NCBI GenBank assembly: GCA_030267065.1
Contig: JAJDJF010000009.1
Location: 1 to 44,228, forward strand
Length of the DNA stretch: 44,228 nt
Direction of reading: 5' to 3'
DNA from: Desulfovibrio sp. OttesenSCG-928-C06
GTDB lineage: Bacteria; Desulfobacterota; Desulfovibrionia; Desulfovibrionales; Desulfovibrionaceae
The notes beneath the pieces are model-generated. The model did not search any database. It was not told the origin of the DNA and saw nothing but the letters and a program-made list of their open reading frames with translations. The position numbers were made by a program, and so were the translations under genes. Position 1 is the stretch's first letter. Each line of letters begins with the position of its first letter. Positions 8,619 through 16,651 of this stretch are shown here, in pieces.

Positions 8619-10187
8619 ATGCCCAATATTTTTTCCCAGCCGGGCAAAGCTGCCGGACAAAAACTCCAGCTTGCGGCCCAGGCCATTGACCGGGCTTTTC
8701 CGCTCAAACGCAAGCACTATGCCGAGCTGCATTACGCTGTGCGCGACCTTTCCCGCCTGCTGACCACCGAGCGCGGCCAGAAGCAGGCTTACTGGTCGTC
8801 CCCCAGATTTTTAAGCGCCTACCTGCGCTATTTTTTACCGTGGAACCTGCTGCGTCTTTCCCGTCTTTTGCCAGCCCTGCCGCTTGATTTACCGGCCGGG
8901 GGCAGGGTGCTGGATCTGGGCAGCGGCCCCTTGACCGTACCGCTGGCCCTCTGGCTCTCGCGGCGGGATCTGCGCATGCTCGACCTGCGTATTGTCTGCT
9001 CTGATACTGCCCCGCGTCCCATGGAACTTGGGCGCGATATTTACAGGCTGCTGGTTTCTGATAACGGCGAGACTGAATCAGTCCCCGGTGCAAAGTCACG
9101 CGAAAAAGCCGCACAAGCTACCGGTCAGGCTGACGGCACAGAAGCGGGGGCTGCAAGTGAAAGCCGGGAATCCGTGGATGCACCGCGCAACGCCGGTGCG
9201 TCGAGCGCCCGTGGCGCGCATGACGCGCGCGAAACCGGAGCCCGCGCAAAGCTGCCGTGGCATATCGTTCTGGCGCGCGATCCGCTGGAACTGGCTATCC
9301 GCAAGACCAAAGAAAAAGTTCATCTGATTACTGCCGCCAACGTCCTGAACGAACTCCCGACTCCCCGGCAGGAGAGCCTTGAGGAAAAACTCGGCTCCAT
9401 CTTCGCTTCCATGCATCGCATTCTGGAACCGGGCGGGCAGATTCTGTTAATAGAGCCGGGCACGCGGCTGGGCGGCAAGCTGGTGGCGCTGATGCGCCGT
9501 CTGGCTTTGGAGAAGGGATACACCGTGCTGGCCCCCTGCACGCATCAGGAGGCTTGCCCGTTCCTGACCGAGCGTGACGAGGATGCAGATGAAGATGGCG
9601 CGGACGATGATTTTATGGGTAGCGCGCCTTCCCGCAAGGGGATGGCGGAGCGTAACGCCAAACAGGCATGGCAACCCCGGCCCAGCGGCTGGTGCCATTT
9701 CAGCCACGATGCCGAGGGCGCATGGCCGGAATTGCTGCGGCTTAGCGCTGCGGCTGATTTGCCAAAGGAGCGCCTTAGCCTTTCATTTGTTCTGCTCCGC
9801 AAGCCGCTGCCGGGCGAGAACAGCGCTGCTGGCAGAAAAACGGACGCACGGGCCGCCAAATCTGCCCCATTCGCAAGCTCCGGCCAATCCGTAAGGACCG
9901 GACAGACTGGCGAGTTCGCCAAATCTGCCCAGCCCGCAAAAAACGGCCGGACTATCGCGGATGGCAGGCAAAGCAGCTTGCCCGCCCCTGGCGAGTACAT
10001 GGATGCCCGCGTGATTTCGGACATCATCAAGGTGCCGGGTAAAGGCATATGCCGCTACGTTTGCACCAGAGCGGGACTTGGGCTTCTGCGCGATGCCGCC
10101 GAACTGGATTCCGGGGCGGAAGTCGGCGTAACGCGCCATAAAAACGGCGGCATCGACCCCAAAACAGGGGCGCTGGATCTGGTTTGA
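8619..10187 (+). CDS. Rsm22/METTL17-family methyltransferase-like protein with low-complexity inserts
   Basis: A 522-residue Rsm22-family (PF09243-type) protein, linked in mitochondria to small ribosomal subunit assembly; the bacterial role is not settled. The SAM-type motif I is VLDLGSGPLTVPLALW (97–112). Family cysteines are C307 and C313 (PCTHQEACPF), C359 (WCHFS) and C478 or C482 (GICRYVC), a spacing that fits the Fe–S cluster reported for METTL17. Two low-complexity inserts, about 150–210 and 400–455 (Ser/Ala/Gly/Arg/Lys), plus an acidic stretch at 318–332 (DEDADEDGADDD) make it longer than usual. It stands alone between terminators. Function is inferred from family; Fe–S binding is inference from cysteine positions. 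Confidence 0.85.
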   Translation: MPNIFSQPGKAAGQKLQLAAQAIDRAFPLKRKHYAELHYAVRDLSRLLTTERGQKQAYWSSPRFLSAYLRYFLPWNLLRLSRLLPALPLDLPAGGRVLDLGSGPLTVPLALWLSRRDLRMLDLRIVCSDTAPRPMELGRDIYRLLVSDNGETESVPGAKSREKAAQATGQADGTEAGAASESRESVDAPRNAGASSARGAHDARETGARAKLPWHIVLARDPLELAIRKTKEKVHLITAANVLNELPTPRQESLEEKLGSIFASMHRILEPGGQILLIEPGTRLGGKLVALMRRLALEKGYTVLAPCTHQEACPFLTERDEDADEDGADDDFMGSAPSRKGMAERNAKQAWQPRPSGWCHFSHDAEGAWPELLRLSAAADLPKERLSLSFVLLRKPLPGENSAAGRKTDARAAKSAPFASSGQSVRTGQTGEFAKSAQPAKNGRTIADGRQSSLPAPGEYMDARVISDIIKVPGKGICRYVCTRAGLGLLRDAAELDSGAEVGVTRHKNGGIDPKTGALDLV

Positions 10188-10256
10188 TTCCCGCCGTTTT
10201 TTTTCACCGTACTGCGAGGCTCCTGTCTTTGCAGGCGGCCTGACCATTCATGAAAT

Positions 10257-10290
10257 AAAAGCGCCGGACTTTTTCAGGTCCGGCGCTTTT
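10257..10290. terminator. Bidirectional rho-independent terminator
   Basis: AAAAGCGCCGGAC (10257–10269) pairs perfectly with GTCCGGCGCTTTT (10278–10290). A- and T-runs flank both sides, so it can stop the Rsm22-like gene on the plus strand and darP on the minus strand, which converge here. Confidence 0.9.
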
Positions 10291-10379
10291 GTATTCTGTC
10301 ATTTGAGGGTTGCCGCATCATTGGTGGTGCGCAGGTAAGCTTTTTATTTTGGCGCTTAGTTTTTACCGCGCACTCAGTG

Positions 10380-10931
10380 CTATTTTTTCTGCTCGCCAAG
10401 TTCTTCAAGCGAGCGCAAAAAGCGGAAAAGCTCGCGGTAAGCTTTGGGCGGCTTGCTGGCGGCGCGTTCGGCCTGAGCGGTAGCTATCAGGTGGCGCAAG
10501 CGTTTTTCCTGCAAGGTAGGGAATGCCTGCCTGAGTTCGGCCACAGCGGATTCGCTCTCACGCTCTTCCAGCAATCTGGTGCGTATTTCTTCCAGATGAT
10601 GGAACTCGTCGTTGGCGCGCTGCTTCTTCAGGCTCATTTCGTCAAGCCGGGCGCAGATGGCCTGGGCCGCATCATCGTCAATCTCACGCATCAGGCGGCC
10701 TATGTACTGCAATTGTCTGCGTCGGGCCTCGTGCTTTTTGATGCCGCGCAGGTCAGATACAGCTTTTTCCAGCTCCGGCGGCAAGTCGAACTCGCGCAGG
10801 GTAGAAGGAGCAAGCGCCGCCAGATTCTCACCCATCTGCTGCAAAGCCGTGCTTTCGCGCTTTTTCTGGGAGCGGCTCTTGCCGAGGTCGCTCACGCCGT
10901 GGATGATTTCTGTATCGCCGTAATCAATCAT
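10380..10931 (-). CDS. darP: DarP (YjgA/DUF615) ribosome-associated protein
   Basis: A 183-residue soluble, charged, helix-rich protein of the DUF615/YjgA family. In E. coli, DarP binds 50S precursors and helps late large-subunit assembly. The family signature KSRSQKKRESTALQQMGENL is at about 18–37, and the C-terminal RHLIATAQAERAASKPPKAYRELFRFLR segment fits as well. Length is normal. It begins at ATG 10931 on the minus strand; the nearest upstream gene on that strand (M23 peptidase) ends 83 bp away, so it could share that transcript. Together with Rsm22, PrfA, PrmC, RpmE and TlyA it adds to the translation-related content of this stretch. Confidence 0.9.
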   Translation of the reverse strand: MIDYGDTEIIHGVSDLGKSRSQKKRESTALQQMGENLAALAPSTLREFDLPPELEKAVSDLRGIKKHEARRRQLQYIGRLMREIDDDAAQAICARLDEMSLKKQRANDEFHHLEEIRTRLLEERESESAVAELRQAFPTLQEKRLRHLIATAQAERAASKPPKAYRELFRFLRSLEELGEQKK

Positions 10932-11014
10932 TATATTTTTCCGCCAGTTGTACAGTCAGTAGAACAGTTTTTGGGGCTAACTTGCTGCGGCCGGGCACAA
11001 ACATGCCGGGCCGG

Positions 11015-12409
11015 TTACAGTTCGCCAATCATTTTGCGCGAGTATTCAGCCAGATTGCGCCGGTTTTCCAGAAACTGGCGGTATACTTCCTGCTGGGCCA
11101 GATAGCGCGGCATTTCTTTTTTGGTCACCGGATTGTCACGCGGCGAAAGCTCTTTGAGCGGGTTCACGAAGGTGCCGTTCTTCTTCATGCGGAAGTCCAG
11201 ATGCGGGCCGGTAGCGTAGCCGGTTTGCCCAACAAATCCGATAACCTGCCCCTGACTGACCTTTGAGCCTTTCTGGAGGCCCTTGGCAAAGGCGGAGAGG
11301 TGCAGATACATGGTCTCATATTTGTTCAGGTGCTGTATCTTGACGTGGTAACCGGCAGCTTTGGTGTAGCCCTTGAATATGACCGTCCCTTTGCCCACTG
11401 CCTTGACCGGGGTACCGGTGGGGGCCGCGTAGTCGATTGCCGGGTGCGAGCGCCAGTCCAGCAGCACCGGGTGCAGACGGCGGTTGCTGAAACCTGAGCT
11501 GATGCGAGTGAAGGAGAGCGGGGCCTTGAGGAAGGCGCGGCGCAGGCTGTCGCCTTCCGCGTTGAAGTACTGGCTGTTGCCGTCCGCGTCTGTGAACAGG
11601 AAGGCCTCGTAGCTGGTGCCCTGGTTTACGAAGTTGGCGGCAAGCAGCTTGCCGTAACCCTTGAATTCTCCGTCGCGGTAACGCTTTTCAGCCAGCAGGG
11701 TGAAGCTGTCGCCTTCACGCAGGTCGCGGATAAAGTTAATTTCCCAGGCAAAAACATCGGCCAGATTCACGGCAAGCTGGGCATTCTCGCCAGCGTCAAG
11801 CATGGCGTTGAACAGGCTGGAGGCAATATTGCCTTCCACCCGGTGCAAAACAATATCGTACTCGATTTCTTCCTTGCCTGCTTCAAAGCCGGTTTCTGTT
11901 TTTGCCACCACCAGACGGGTATCATTATCTATTTCGTACTCGAATTTTACAAACTCGCCGCTATCGGTATGCACTGCGTAGGGCTGGCCCTGACGGATGC
12001 GGTTCATGGCATAGACGCCCTTGCAGGAGGTGACCAGCGAGTTGATTTCCCCCGGCGAGAGCCAGGCTTGCAGAATATTGCCGAGGGTATCGCCGCTATC
12101 AATAACGCTCTGGTAAACTTTGGGGCCGGTTTCATCGGCTACGGCTTCACCTGCATCAGATGCGGAAGCCAGAGCCGGGTCAGCCTCGGGCGGGAACTGG
12201 ATGTCCGGGTCGTCTGCGGATTGGGCCGCGCTGTCGGCTGCGCTGCCGCCAGTGGCGGATGCCGTCAGGTTTTTATCACCGCCGGATGTATCATTCAGCA
12301 GAAAATAAGAGCCTCCACCAGCTAAAAGCAGTAACACTGCCAGCGCGGGAATTACGCGTTTCCAGTGGATTTTATTCATCAGTCCCTTGTTTTTGCGGTA
12401 AATATTCAT
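11015..12409 (-). CDS. M23 peptidoglycan endopeptidase (OapA/Csd3-like)
   Basis: A 464-residue inner-membrane-anchored or exported enzyme expected to cleave peptide cross-links in murein. A hydrophobic segment (19–37) follows a basic N-terminus. Residues about 98–170 (VIDSGDTLGNILQAWLSPGEIN) form an OapA/LysM-like domain. The LytM/M23 domain runs about 305–420 with H322-x3-D326 (SHPAID), H370 (MYLHLS) and GPH403-L-D405. The canonical motif is HxH, so the residue matching the third zinc ligand is Asp instead of His. The start is ATG 12409 with AGGA 7 nt upstream; ATG 12379 is an alternative. It begins 20 bp after the MFS gene and is co-transcribed with it. Confidence 0.9.
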   Translation of the reverse strand: MNIYRKNKGLMNKIHWKRVIPALAVLLLLAGGGSYFLLNDTSGGDKNLTASATGGSAADSAAQSADDPDIQFPPEADPALASASDAGEAVADETGPKVYQSVIDSGDTLGNILQAWLSPGEINSLVTSCKGVYAMNRIRQGQPYAVHTDSGEFVKFEYEIDNDTRLVVAKTETGFEAGKEEIEYDIVLHRVEGNIASSLFNAMLDAGENAQLAVNLADVFAWEINFIRDLREGDSFTLLAEKRYRDGEFKGYGKLLAANFVNQGTSYEAFLFTDADGNSQYFNAEGDSLRRAFLKAPLSFTRISSGFSNRRLHPVLLDWRSHPAIDYAAPTGTPVKAVGKGTVIFKGYTKAAGYHVKIQHLNKYETMYLHLSAFAKGLQKGSKVSQGQVIGFVGQTGYATGPHLDFRMKKNGTFVNPLKELSPRDNPVTKKEMPRYLAQQEVYRQFLENRRNLAEYSRKMIGEL

Positions 12410-12429
12410 TGTCTGATCCTGAAAAGCCT

Positions 12430-13596
12430 TTAAGCGGCAGGTTGTGTCATTTTTGCAAGCTGTTTATCCATAAACTGCACGCAGACCAGAGCGGCCAGCG
12501 CAAAGCCCAGACCCATGAAAAAGGGCAGGCGGTAATCAAACATCCAGAGAATGCCCCCGATGGTCGGAACAGCCACAGCTGCCACATGGTTCATGGTTAC
12601 TCCCACGGCCATGGTTGGGGCGATATCGCGTGGGTCCGCTATTTTCTGGAAGAAAGTGCGGATGGCCACGGTAAGGTTGAAAAAGAGCTGCTCCAAAACG
12701 TAAAGCGAAGCCACCAGCAAACGGTTGTCGCTAAATGCGTAAGCCACAAAAACCGCAGCCAGTAGCGCGTATTTTACGGTCAGGAGCTTGCGCTCACCAA
12801 AAGCATTGATGGTTTTGCCGATGTAGCGGTTCAAAATCCAGTTGATCAGATGGTTGAGCAGAAACAGGAAGGTCATTTCGCGTAGCGAAAAGCCAAAGCG
12901 CTCCACCAGCAACAGCACCGAGAAAACCACAAATATCTGGCGGCGGGCACCAGACAGAAGCGTTAATATGTAGAAGAGCAGATAATCCTTTTTAAGGACC
13001 ATCTTGCGCTGTGGGGTGTTGTTGCGCGGCGGAATATCCTTTTGCAGTACGCCCCACACACCAGCCAGAAAACAGCCAACTCCCATTACCAGAAACAGCC
13101 CGTGATAGGGCACCAGATCGGCCAGCAGGAACATAACCAGTCCAACACCAAAGCTGCCCGCGGATGTGGCAGAGCGCAGCGCGCCGATAATCAGGGGAGA
13201 TTCGGTGGTGGAGTAATGCTGGAGCGTCAGGGACTGGCTGATGGATTCAGCGTAGTGAAAGCCAAGAGACATAACCAGAGTGCAGATGAGTACGCCGTGA
13301 TAGTACGACATGTACCCGGCAGCCACTGTTCCTATGCCCACCAGCATTATGCTCAGGGACATCAGGCGCATTTCCTTGACCAGCAGCAGCACCAGCAGTA
13401 GCGATACTGAAAGCAGGCCCGGCAGCTCACGCACGGACTGGATAAAGCCGATTTGCTCGCCATTCAGCAACACGACTTCTTTAGCGAAGTTGGTGTAGAT
13501 GGCGTTCCATCCGTTCAAGGCCACGGCCATAAAAAAAGTCTGCACCAGCAGGTACTTGAATATGGGGCGGTTGCGGATGGAGTTGGTTTGCTGCAT
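12430..13596 (-). CDS. MFS transporter, substrate unknown
   Basis: A 388-residue polytopic membrane protein with about 12 hydrophobic segments and the two-half layout of the major facilitator superfamily. The cytoplasmic loop between halves is near 195–210 (QKDIPPRNNTPQRKMVLKKD). Nothing in the sequence fixes a substrate. Upstream on this strand is the lpxC terminator, so transcription must start in 13597–13780. It leads a two-gene unit with the M23 peptidase, which hints at an envelope-related role, but that is only context. Confidence 0.85.
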   Translation of the reverse strand: MQQTNSIRNRPIFKYLLVQTFFMAVALNGWNAIYTNFAKEVVLLNGEQIGFIQSVRELPGLLSVSLLLVLLLVKEMRLMSLSIMLVGIGTVAAGYMSYYHGVLICTLVMSLGFHYAESISQSLTLQHYSTTESPLIIGALRSATSAGSFGVGLVMFLLADLVPYHGLFLVMGVGCFLAGVWGVLQKDIPPRNNTPQRKMVLKKDYLLFYILTLLSGARRQIFVVFSVLLLVERFGFSLREMTFLFLLNHLINWILNRYIGKTINAFGERKLLTVKYALLAAVFVAYAFSDNRLLVASLYVLEQLFFNLTVAIRTFFQKIADPRDIAPTMAVGVTMNHVAAVAVPTIGGILWMFDYRLPFFMGLGFALAALVCVQFMDKQLAKMTQPAA

Positions 13597-13782
13597 GCGG
13601 GACTGGCTGGAAAAGCGCCTGGGCCGTTTTTCCGGTTTCGGGATTTTGTCAGGCTTGATGCTGCGTTTCTACACAAAAACCAGCGCCACCGCAAGCCTGC
13701 AAATACGGCTGGTTATGGGGACTCCCTTTTGTCGGGCCGCTTTTTACGAAATCCCAACAAACATGATTGTTTTTCAGGCAAT

Positions 13783-13812
13783 AAAAAAGCCCGGTCAGGA
13801 AGACCGGGCTTT
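13783..13812 (-). terminator. Terminator of lpxC
   Basis: AAGCCCGGTC (13787–13796) pairs with GACCGGGCTT (13802–13811). On the minus strand the stem is followed by a run of six T (13783–13788). It lies 30 bp after the lpxC stop. Confidence 0.9.
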
Positions 13813-13841
13813 GGGCGCGTTCATGTTATGCGCGATAGCGG

Positions 13842-14780
13842 CTATATAGCCATGGCCTGGGTTTCGGCCATTACCGTCGCGGTTTCTTTTGCGCTTTTGC
13901 GGGCCTTGCGCTGTTTTACTTCCGGCACGCTGAGGGCTACTTCTTCAAGGTAGATGTCGCGGTTTTCATCAAGCACACGCAGGAACTGGTTGTTCAGGGC
14001 GTGTCCGGAGCAGCGGACGGTGAAGCGGCCCTGCAGGGGCATGTCAATCATGGCCATGTCGCCGATGAAGTCCAGAATTTTGTGGCGCACGAATTCGTCA
14101 GCGTAGCGCAGGCCTTCCTTGTTAACCACGCCGTGCTGGTCCAGCACCACGGAGTTGTCGAGGGAGCCGCCAAGGGCCAGCCCGCGGGAGTAGAGGGCTT
14201 CTACTTCGTGCAGGAACCCGAAGGTGCGGGCCTTTGCCACTTCCGCAAAGGTTTCCGGGGTGATTTCAAGGGCCATGCGCTGCACGCCGATAAGCGGGTG
14301 CGCAAAGTCGATGGTGTAATCAACAAAGAAGCCGTTATGCGGCTCGGAGCTGATGGATTTGTCGCCCGAGCTGTGCGAAACGGGTCTGGCAATGCGCAGC
14401 ACGCTGCGTACGGCGCTCTGCTTTTTGATGCCGGCGTTCTTGAGCAGCATCACAAAGGGGGCCGCGCTGCCGTCCATGATCGGCAGTTCGCCGCCGTGTA
14501 CGTCGATGCGCAGGTTATCTATGCCAAGGCCGCGAATGGCAGCCAGAAGATGTTCCACGGTGGAGATTGAAGCCTCGGCGCTGCCGATGGTGGTGGCAAG
14601 GCCGGTGGCGATTACCTGTGCGGGAGTAGGGGTGATGCGGTGCTGGCCGTCCTGGTTAACGACATAAAAGTTGATGCCGCTGTCGGCTTCGGCCGGGCGC
14701 AGTGCGAGGGTAACCATTTTTCCGCTATGTAAACCAATGCCTGAGCATTGAACTGGTGTCTTGATAGTTTGCTGTTGCAT
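13842..14780 (-). CDS. lpxC: UDP-3-O-acyl-N-acetylglucosamine deacetylase
   Basis: The zinc enzyme of the first committed step of lipid A synthesis, in the cytoplasm. The frame is open to 14828, but ATG 14780 follows GGAGGTT with 7-nt spacing and aligns with the family start (MQQQTIKTPVQCSGIGLHSG), giving 312 residues. Zinc ligands are at the expected places: H77 (TVEHLLAA), H233 and D237 (HKILDFIGD); H260 (SGHALNNQ) matches the catalytic His. The Lys/Ala-rich C-terminal 25 residues extend past the core fold. Its presence shows an LPS-bearing outer membrane. It is transcribed alone, divergent from the DUF134 gene. Confidence 0.97.
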   Translation of the reverse strand: MQQQTIKTPVQCSGIGLHSGKMVTLALRPAEADSGINFYVVNQDGQHRITPTPAQVIATGLATTIGSAEASISTVEHLLAAIRGLGIDNLRIDVHGGELPIMDGSAAPFVMLLKNAGIKKQSAVRSVLRIARPVSHSSGDKSISSEPHNGFFVDYTIDFAHPLIGVQRMALEITPETFAEVAKARTFGFLHEVEALYSRGLALGGSLDNSVVLDQHGVVNKEGLRYADEFVRHKILDFIGDMAMIDMPLQGRFTVRCSGHALNNQFLRVLDENRDIYLEEVALSVPEVKQRKARKSAKETATVMAETQAMAI

Positions 14781-15016
14781 TTGGCAACCTCCATGTATTC
14801 GCGGATTATTAAGCAATAAGTGTGCCATTGTTCTTGTTTGGGTAATGTTGTGAAAATGCAGGATTTATTCGTGTAGAGTTGTGAAACTTTCTTGAAAAAT
14901 TTGTGTTGTTTTCGCAATCGTGTGGTAAAAAACACACAGTCTTTTGTGGTAATGATGTCCGGGTACAGGCGCGGGCATAAAGCTCAGTGCTTATAGTGAA
15001 AGTGGATATTTTCGTG

Positions 15017-15091
15017 AGCTGGCGGGGTATGTCTAAAAAAAGCGCTGCCAGCTTGACAGTGTGTATCTGGAGTATTATGCTCATTTGAGCA
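15017..15091 (+). promoter_or_regulatory. Promoter with overlapping palindromic operator before the DUF134 gene
   Basis: TTGACA (15053–15058), a 17-bp spacer and TATGCT (15076–15081) make a very good sigma-70 promoter. A perfect 14-bp palindrome, TGCTCA-TT-TGAGCA (15078–15091), overlaps the -10 box and the probable start point, an ideal repressor site. A second inverted repeat, AGCTGGC (15017–15023) and GCCAGCT (15047–15053), ends on the -35 box. The DUF134 protein, with its helix-turn-helix, is the obvious candidate to bind here, which is inference. The rest of the 329-base gap (14781–15016) is AT-rich and must hold the lpxC promoter, which I could not place. Confidence 0.7.
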
Positions 15092-15109
15092 AAACAACGG
15101 AGCCGCCTG

Positions 15110-15478
15110 ATGGCAAGACCAAAAAGCTGTCGCCATGTAAGCGGCAGGCCGCTAGCAACCTATTTCAAGCCCAGAGGCATTCCCATGCGCGAGCTTGGCG
15201 AAAGCATGCTTAGCGTTGAGGGGCTGGAAGCAATCCGGCTGGCCGATATGGAGGGGCTGACCGGTGCGCAGGCTGCCGAGCGTATGCGCATATCGCGGCA
15301 CACGTTCGGGCGGGTGTTGCAGGAGGCCAGACGCGCTGTGGCTGATGCGCTTGTAAATGGTCGGGCCCTGTGCATAGAAGGCGGCACTTACAAAATATGG
15401 CGCGAGCAAGGTGACGAACCTGAGCACGGGCAAGGTGGCGAGCAGATGGGTGATCCTGAACGCGAGGATACGGCGTAG
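15110..15478 (+). CDS. DUF134 helix-turn-helix regulator
   Basis: A 122-residue predicted DNA-binding protein of the DUF134 family (COG1342). It opens with the family-typical MARPKSCRHVSGRP and carries a sigma-70-region-4-like helix-turn-helix at about 42–75 (EAIRLADMEGLTGAQAAERM, then ISRHTFGRVLQEAR). The last 25 residues are charged and probably disordered. DUF134 genes often sit beside NifX/NifB-type or Mrp-like Fe–S proteins in sulfate reducers, as here, suggesting control by Fe–S or redox state. The start point predicted from the promoter leaves a leader of only about 20 nt. A gap of 189 nt separates it from the next gene. Confidence 0.88.
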   Translation: MARPKSCRHVSGRPLATYFKPRGIPMRELGESMLSVEGLEAIRLADMEGLTGAQAAERMRISRHTFGRVLQEARRAVADALVNGRALCIEGGTYKIWREQGDEPEHGQGGEQMGDPEREDTA

Positions 15479-15667
15479 AGGCAACCCGGGCATCGAGTCG
15501 CATAACGGCTTCTTTGCATCTGCCCCGGCTACTTTCTGGTGTGGAGCTGGCGCGAATATGCTGCAAATCTGGCGCAAAAAGGATTTACAGACAAAACCCT
15601 GACGGCGTTTATACTTTTTAAGTGCAAACGCTCAAACAATAACATAAGTTTTTTTAAGGAGCTTAAA

Positions 15668-16045
15668 ATGGAAAAGATACTTGTGGCAGTGCCGTCTAAC
15701 AACCCGGGTGGTCTTGAAGCCGGAATGGGCATGCACTTTGGACATTGTGACATCTACACTCTGGTGGAAATGGAAAACGGCGCGGTTAAATCCGTAAGCA
15801 CCATGGAAAACGGCTCGCACGAAGAAGGCGGCTGTCTGGTACCGGTTCAGCGTCTGGCTGAGCGCAAGGTGAACGTGCTGCTTTCCGGCGGCATGGGCAT
15901 GCGTCCGCTTAACGGCTTTATGGAAGCTGGAATCGATGTGTTCCATTCCGGTCTGGCAACTACGGTTGGCGCGGCTGTGCAGGCTTTTGCTGAAGGCAAG
16001 CTGCAAAAGTTCTCTGCCGATGCAACCTGCAAGGGCTGCCATTAA
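15668..16045 (+). CDS. NifX/NifB-like dinitrogenase cofactor-family protein
   Basis: A 125-residue protein of the Nif-Fe-Mo/NafY-NifX fold (RNase H-like), which in nitrogen fixers carries FeMo-cofactor precursors and in sulfate reducers includes the Orange Protein family. Seen: GMGMHFGHCDIYTLVEM (17–33), HEEGGCLVPVQRL, LLSGGMGMRPLNGF, and a C-terminal CKGCH. The frame is open from 15539, but ATG 15668 follows AAGGAG and matches family starts. It probably binds a small metal cluster; no nitrogenase gene is near. Its stop overlaps the start of the next gene (TAATG), so the two are coupled. Confidence 0.88.
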   Translation: MEKILVAVPSNNPGGLEAGMGMHFGHCDIYTLVEMENGAVKSVSTMENGSHEEGGCLVPVQRLAERKVNVLLSGGMGMRPLNGFMEAGIDVFHSGLATTVGAAVQAFAEGKLQKFSADATCKGCH

Positions 16046-16455
16046 TGAGCGTTGCCATACTCAGCTTCCGGCAGGAATTGTGGGATAACCACGTTCCGGC
16101 CATAGAGGAGCGCGGCTTCCGGCTGCACCGGCCTGTTTCCTATGAGGACGTGGCGACAATCATTGAGCGGGAGAAAAACGGCGCAGCCCCGGTAAAGCTG
16201 GTAGTTATTGACCTGCCGTATAACTGGGACACCCTGCGTAAATCCGTGGTGCGTATCCTGAATATGGATAGGCAGGTCAACGTGGCTTTGGTGACTTCGC
16301 TCAAACCGGACGAGGTGTACGAAGAAACCAAAGGGCTGGGACTGCTGCTGGCCATGCCCACGAATCCCAGCGTACCGGTTGTTACCCTGCTGCTGAACAA
16401 CTTGCAGGCCGTAATGAGCGGCAAGCGCGTCATTACACGGGAAGCGATTGAGTAA
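16045..16455 (+). CDS. Unknown 136-residue protein, receiver-like
   Basis: I do not recognise a named family. The pattern of alternating strands and helices (VAILSF; LVVIDLP near 52–58; VNVALVTSL near 77–85; GLLLAMPTNPSVPVVTLLLN) looks like a degenerate response-regulator receiver: an Asp at the end of a hydrophobic strand and Thr/Ser later, but Met where the conserved Lys would be expected. That fold is inference. It overlaps the NifX-like stop by 1 nt and is the last gene before a terminator, so its role is tied to the NifX-like protein. Confidence 0.75.
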   Translation: MSVAILSFRQELWDNHVPAIEERGFRLHRPVSYEDVATIIEREKNGAAPVKLVVIDLPYNWDTLRKSVVRILNMDRQVNVALVTSLKPDEVYEETKGLGLLLAMPTNPSVPVVTLLLNNLQAVMSGKRVITREAIE

Positions 16456-16527
16456 ACTGGCTGGCTGATGCCGGCAGCATTCAGTATAAATTCTGATTCC
16501 GGGGCAAGCTTGTTCTGGAAAAGAAAT

Positions 16528-16560
16528 AAATCCCCCGGAGGAATCTCCGGGGGATTTTAT
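16528..16560 (+). terminator. Rho-independent terminator
   Basis: AAATCCCCCGGAG (16528–16540) pairs with CTCCGGGGGATTT (16545–16557), loop GAAT, then TTAT. It closes the DUF134–NifX-like unit. Confidence 0.92.
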
Positions 16561-16651
16561 GTTTCAGGTCTGATGTGAGTGGTGCCACTGGTATTGTGCC
16601 AGCATTCGGGCGCTAACTCACAATGTCTGCGCGCCAAAGCACGAAACGGGT

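Noticed and set aside
15550..15565. Possible sigma-54 promoter (TGGCGCG…TGC) before the NifX-like gene
   Set aside because: The GG-to-GC spacing is one base short of the strict -24/-12 rule.
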